Source: an uncultured Eubacterium sp. (GTDB lineage: Bacteria; Bacillota; Clostridia; Lachnospirales; Lachnospiraceae). From it: a stretch of DNA of 6,877 nt. The position numbers and the translations under genes are program-made. The notes under the pieces were generated by a model, which made no database searches, was not told the origin of the DNA, and saw only the letters and a list, made by a program, of their open reading frames with translations. Below are positions 5,931-6,877 of this stretch, piece after piece; position 1 is the stretch's first letter, and each line of letters opens with the position of its first letter. The stretch lies in assembly GCA_902475415.1 (NCBI GenBank), contig CABRZK010000137.1, positions 1 through 6,877 of the forward strand. Direction: 5' to 3'.

Positions 5931-5938
5931 TACATAAA
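5910..5938 (+). promoter_or_regulatory. Weak candidate promoter for ylmC
   Basis: CTGGCA (5910-5915) and CATAAA (5933-5938) each match four of six consensus bases with a 17-base spacer. The predicted start near 5945 lies just upstream of the AAAGG at 5948-5952. Either ylmC has this short-leader promoter or it is read through from ychF. Confidence 0.22.
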
Positions 5939-5961
5939 TTGAATAAAAAAGGCAGTATGTG

Positions 5962-6216
5962 ATGCGTTTATGTGAGTTTTCAAAAAAAGAGGTGATCAAT
6001 GCCTCTGACTGCAGATGTCTGGGAAACGTCTGTGATCTGGAGTTTGATGAGTGCAGCGGACAGATATGTGCAATGATCATAAAGGGACCTCCGAAGTGGT
6101 TTCATCTGGTGGGATGTGACACAGAATATGTCATAGACTGGAAAAAAATTGTTCGGATCGGACCGGATGTAATACTGGTAGATATATGTGCGGAGAAATG
6201 TCTGCACAAACTATGA
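5962..6216 (+). CDS. YlmC/YmxH-family PRC-barrel protein, cysteine-rich
   Basis: A small PRC-barrel protein of the YlmC/YmxH type, often named a sporulation protein in Bacillus and Clostridia; its biochemical role is not established. The 84 residues follow the family pattern: MRLCEFSKKEVIN, a first barrel strand with LGNVCDLEFDECSGQICAMII (20-40), KWFHL (45-49), and YVIDWKKIVRIGPDVILVD (56-74). I start at ATG 5962 because the family begins MRL and AAAGG at 5948-5952 is 9 bases upstream; a GTG one codon earlier (5959) is the alternative. Nine of 84 residues are cysteine (4, 17, 19, 24, 31, 36, 52, 76, 80), far more than in the Bacillus protein as I recall it. That suggests metal binding or redox sensitivity, but this is inference. 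nrdR follows 77 bases downstream, a neighbourhood I associate with Clostridia. Confidence 0.82.
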   Translation: MRLCEFSKKEVINASDCRCLGNVCDLEFDECSGQICAMIIKGPPKWFHLVGCDTEYVIDWKKIVRIGPDVILVDICAEKCLHKL

Positions 6217-6293
6217 TTAAAATTGATTTCACTCAGAATGCTTTATTCAGAAGAATATGAGAGTACATAGGAAAAATACGGAGGAGAAGAGCG

Positions 6294-6746
6294 ATGAAAT
6301 GCCCTTATTGCAGCAGTGACAATACCCGCGTGATCGATTCCAGACCCGCGGAAGATAATTGTTCCATCAGACGCAGAAGACTTTGTGATGACTGCTCAAA
6401 ACGTTTTACAACTTATGAAAAAGTGGAGACGATACCACTGATCATTATTAAAAAGGATAACACCAGAGAACAATATAATCGTTCAAAAATTGAGGATGGT
6501 GTACTGCGGGCATGTCACAAACGCCCGGTGTCTGTCAATCAGATCAATCAGCTGATCGATGATGTGGAGACTGAAATTTTCAATATGGAAGAAAAGGAAA
6601 TTCCAAGCAGCGTGATCGGAGAACTGGTGATGGATAAGCTGAAGGATCTGGAAGCAGTCGCTTATGTGAGGTTCGCATCTGTATATCGGGAGTTTAAAGA
6701 TGTGAATACTTTTGTAGAGGAGCTGAAGAAAGTTCTGGACAAATAA
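6294..6746 (+). CDS. nrdR: Transcriptional repressor NrdR
   Basis: NrdR represses ribonucleotide reductase operons and senses ATP/dATP through an ATP-cone. The 150-residue length is standard. The N-terminal zinc ribbon is complete: C3 and C6 in MKCPYCSSDNTRVIDSRP, C31 and C34 in RRRLCDDCSKRFTTYE, including the conserved basic RRRR patch (26-29) that contacts DNA. The ATP-cone spans about 46-136, with the conserved IIKKDNTREQYNRSKIEDGV region (50-70), and RPVS, SSVIGELVMDKLKDLE and AYVRFASVYREFKDV near its end. GGAGGAG at 6280-6286 is 7 bases before the ATG. No ribonucleotide reductase gene is in the window, so its targets lie elsewhere, as is usual. It probably shares a transcript with ylmC upstream and yqeG downstream. 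Confidence 0.97.
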   Translation: MKCPYCSSDNTRVIDSRPAEDNCSIRRRRLCDDCSKRFTTYEKVETIPLIIIKKDNTREQYNRSKIEDGVLRACHKRPVSVNQINQLIDDVETEIFNMEEKEIPSSVIGELVMDKLKDLEAVAYVRFASVYREFKDVNTFVEELKKVLDK

Positions 6747-6749
6747 ATG

Positions 6750-6815
6750 CATGTACGCCCGAATGTGATAAAAATCAGTTCAAGAAATATTGCTTGACAG
6801 AAGTGGGAGTACATG
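6750..6815 (+). repeat. Imperfect inverted repeat in the nrdR-yqeG spacer
   Basis: CATGTACGCCC (6750-6760) pairs with GGGAGTACATG (6805-6815): ten pairs with one internal G-A mismatch, enclosing 44 bases. A short inner stem TCAAG (6780-6784) with CTTGA (6793-6797) is possible. No T-run follows, so it is unlikely to terminate. It could shape the intercistronic mRNA ahead of yqeG. Confidence 0.35.
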
Positions 6816-6836
6816 ATGGTAATACGGAGGTAACAT

Positions 6837-6877
6837 ATGTTTCAAAAATTTTATCCGGATCTGTATATTTCATCGAC
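6837..6877 (+). CDS. Probable YqeG-family HAD (subfamily IIIA) phosphatase, first 13 codons only
   Basis: The frame starts at ATG 6837 behind a strong GGAGG (6826-6830, 6-base spacing) and runs off the window. The visible start MFQKFYPDLYISS matches the opening of Clostridial YqeG-type HAD phosphatases (M-[LF]-x-K-FYPD-x-Y-hydrophobic-x-S). The HAD motif DxDxT that would prove it lies beyond the window. Position after nrdR on the same strand fits a shared transcript. The assignment rests on 13 residues and is tentative. Confidence 0.55.
   Translation, partial: MFQKFYPDLYISS

Noticed and set aside
6794..6825. Perfect -35 box TTGACA (6794-6799) as a promoter for yqeG
   Set aside because: The -10 candidates at 16-18 bases are poor (best GGTAAT), and the implied start near 6830 would remove the GGAGG needed for translation.

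Overview
The window looks like chromosomal housekeeping DNA from a Gram-positive gut Clostridium, most likely a Lachnospiraceae relative. The grounds are moderate GC content, strong GGAGG-type ribosome binding sites, a GlpP antiterminator, a YlmC/YmxH PRC-barrel protein next to NrdR, and an IECCY-type membrane-anchored amidase. This placement is inference from gene content; no rRNA or other marker is present. Every convincing gene is on the + strand.

Left block (1-3292): the 3' end of hemL (glutamate-1-semialdehyde aminomutase), a membrane-anchored N-acetylmuramoyl-L-alanine amidase, a HEAT-repeat/THUMP-like/methyltransferase fusion that probably methylates RNA, and a GlpP-family glycerol-3-phosphate-responsive antiterminator. 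The genes are codirectional with gaps of 40-81 bases. The first three could share a transcript. glpP may also have a weak promoter of its own.

Middle block (3293-4741): an AT-rich spacer starts 5 bases after the glpP stop with a 12-bp inverted repeat that has an alternative pairing, followed by degenerate 12-bp repeats. Next come two tiny overlapping ORFs, one of which reads like a helix-turn-helix fragment. A complete calcineurin-like metallophosphoesterase follows. A second 290-base spacer carries the best promoter in the window (extended -10), a hairpin plus U-rich tract that begins almost at the predicted transcription start, and a small hairpin just upstream of the ychF ribosome binding site.

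Right block (4742-6877): ychF (Obg-family ATPase with a TGS domain), a spacer with a long bulged inverted repeat, a cysteine-rich ylmC/ymxH-like PRC-barrel gene, nrdR (repressor of ribonucleotide reductase genes), and the first 13 codons of a probable yqeG-type HAD phosphatase. The ylmC-nrdR-yqeG order looks like one small transcription unit.

I see no mobile element, CRISPR array, tRNA, rRNA or known riboswitch class, and no clear new multi-gene system. The items most worth a second look are the HEAT-methyltransferase fusion, the cysteine-rich YlmC, the leader of ychF, and the relic and repeat spacer behind glpP.
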